Assembly: GCA_035079385.1 (NCBI GenBank)
Contig: JAVHKY010000058.1
Location: 1-64,000 of the forward strand
Source: Aspidiotus rigidus
Taxonomy: Eukaryota > Arthropoda > Insecta > Hemiptera > Diaspididae
DNA: 64,000 nt
Reading direction: 5' to 3'
In this document: piece after piece, positions 63,697 to 64,000 of the stretch
How the letters are laid out: every line of letters begins with the position of its first letter
Position numbering within the stretch: the stretch's first letter is position 1
The notes under the pieces: model-generated
Seen by the model: only the letters and a program-made list of their open reading frames with translations
What the model was told of the DNA's origin: nothing
Databases searched by the model: none
Made by a program: the position numbers and the translations under genes

Positions 63697-64000
63697 CGCT
63701 TGTGTGTCGCATGTGCAGCACCGCCCGTCATCCATAATGGAGTAGGTGCGGGTTGCGTATGCATTTAATATTGTTTCCTCCAACACCGGAATCGACCCTT
63801 TCGGGTATAACTTCAGTGAAGGAGGAATCTCCTACGCGAACCCCCTCTTCTACTCGGCAACTGCCAAGTTGCTTTGGCAACCGCCAAGCTGCGATGCCCC
63901 CCTGGCACGCACAAAAAGAACAGCACTAGAGAACACACTCACATCACAAAAACGACACTATCACATCGCATCAGGCGTAATAAGTCGCTGTTGCGTGAAT
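63697..64000 (-). mobile_element. Second young R1-like LINE copy, 3' UTR (cut by window edge)
   Basis: gcttgtgtgtcgcatgtgcagc... to the window end is about 97% identical to 56605-56910, same strand. ORF2 would follow beyond the window. Its tail meets the 63299-63696 AAT tract. Confidence 0.93.

Overview
This is a window of animal nuclear DNA, most likely insect or other arthropod. It is AT-rich, has a eukaryotic tRNA-Ile(AAU) gene with a Pol III terminator, long microsatellites and MITEs, and almost all of its coding sequence belongs to retroelements. I recognise no complete host protein-coding gene. The species cannot be named from the sequence.

The dominant content is Penelope-like elements (PLEs: reverse transcriptase plus C-terminal GIY-YIG endonuclease). 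At least six subfamilies, labelled A to F here, lie at 1-1826, 2455-4961, 18.1-18.5, 20.6-23.8, 24.2-25.2, 26.2-26.5, 29.3-34.3, 35.5-37.0, 38.7-41.2, 45.1-46.8 and 54.0-54.3 kb. Four copies have a clear target-site duplication (8-13 bp) around an inverted dimer, in which a variable 3' piece lies head-to-head with a longer copy. Two of these dimers are nested in older PLEs and split their reading frames. The 3' ends of several copies stop at the same point, 37 nt past the ATG of a would-be next unit. They carry hammerhead-ribozyme-like motifs whose stems I, II and III covary between subfamilies. The best-preserved copy (31044-33509) has one nonsense codon and one compensated frameshift.

The second player is an APE-type, R1-like LINE. 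One copy (about 56605-63298, minus strand) has two intact ORFs: a CCHC gag-like ORF1 and an EN-RT-CCHC ORF2 whose ATG lies 5 nt after the ORF1 stop. It is flanked by (AAT)n tracts, and the 3' UTR of a further copy starts at 63697, so two copies stand head-to-tail around one AAT tract. Older copies lie at 6711-11247 (A-tailed, 13-bp imperfect TSD) and 46874-47459 (14-bp imperfect TSD). The 6711 copy is split in its 3' UTR by a 2.4-kb array of about 45-bp satellite units in alternating orientation (6931-9308).

Other parts: remnants of Jockey/CR1-like and RNase H-bearing LINEs (19.1-19.6, 37.0-38.7, 49.6-51.8 kb, the last carrying two MITEs); LTR-retrotransposon scraps (BEL/Pao-like RNase H at 49.4 kb, Ty3/gypsy-like gag and RT at 55.0-55.7 kb); tandem repeats at 12.3-14.7, 43.4-44.7, 52.1-52.4 and 54.3-54.7 kb; and AT-rich DNA without recognisable genes between them. 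The region reads as a repeat graveyard with a few young elements, as expected of heterochromatic or gene-poor DNA.
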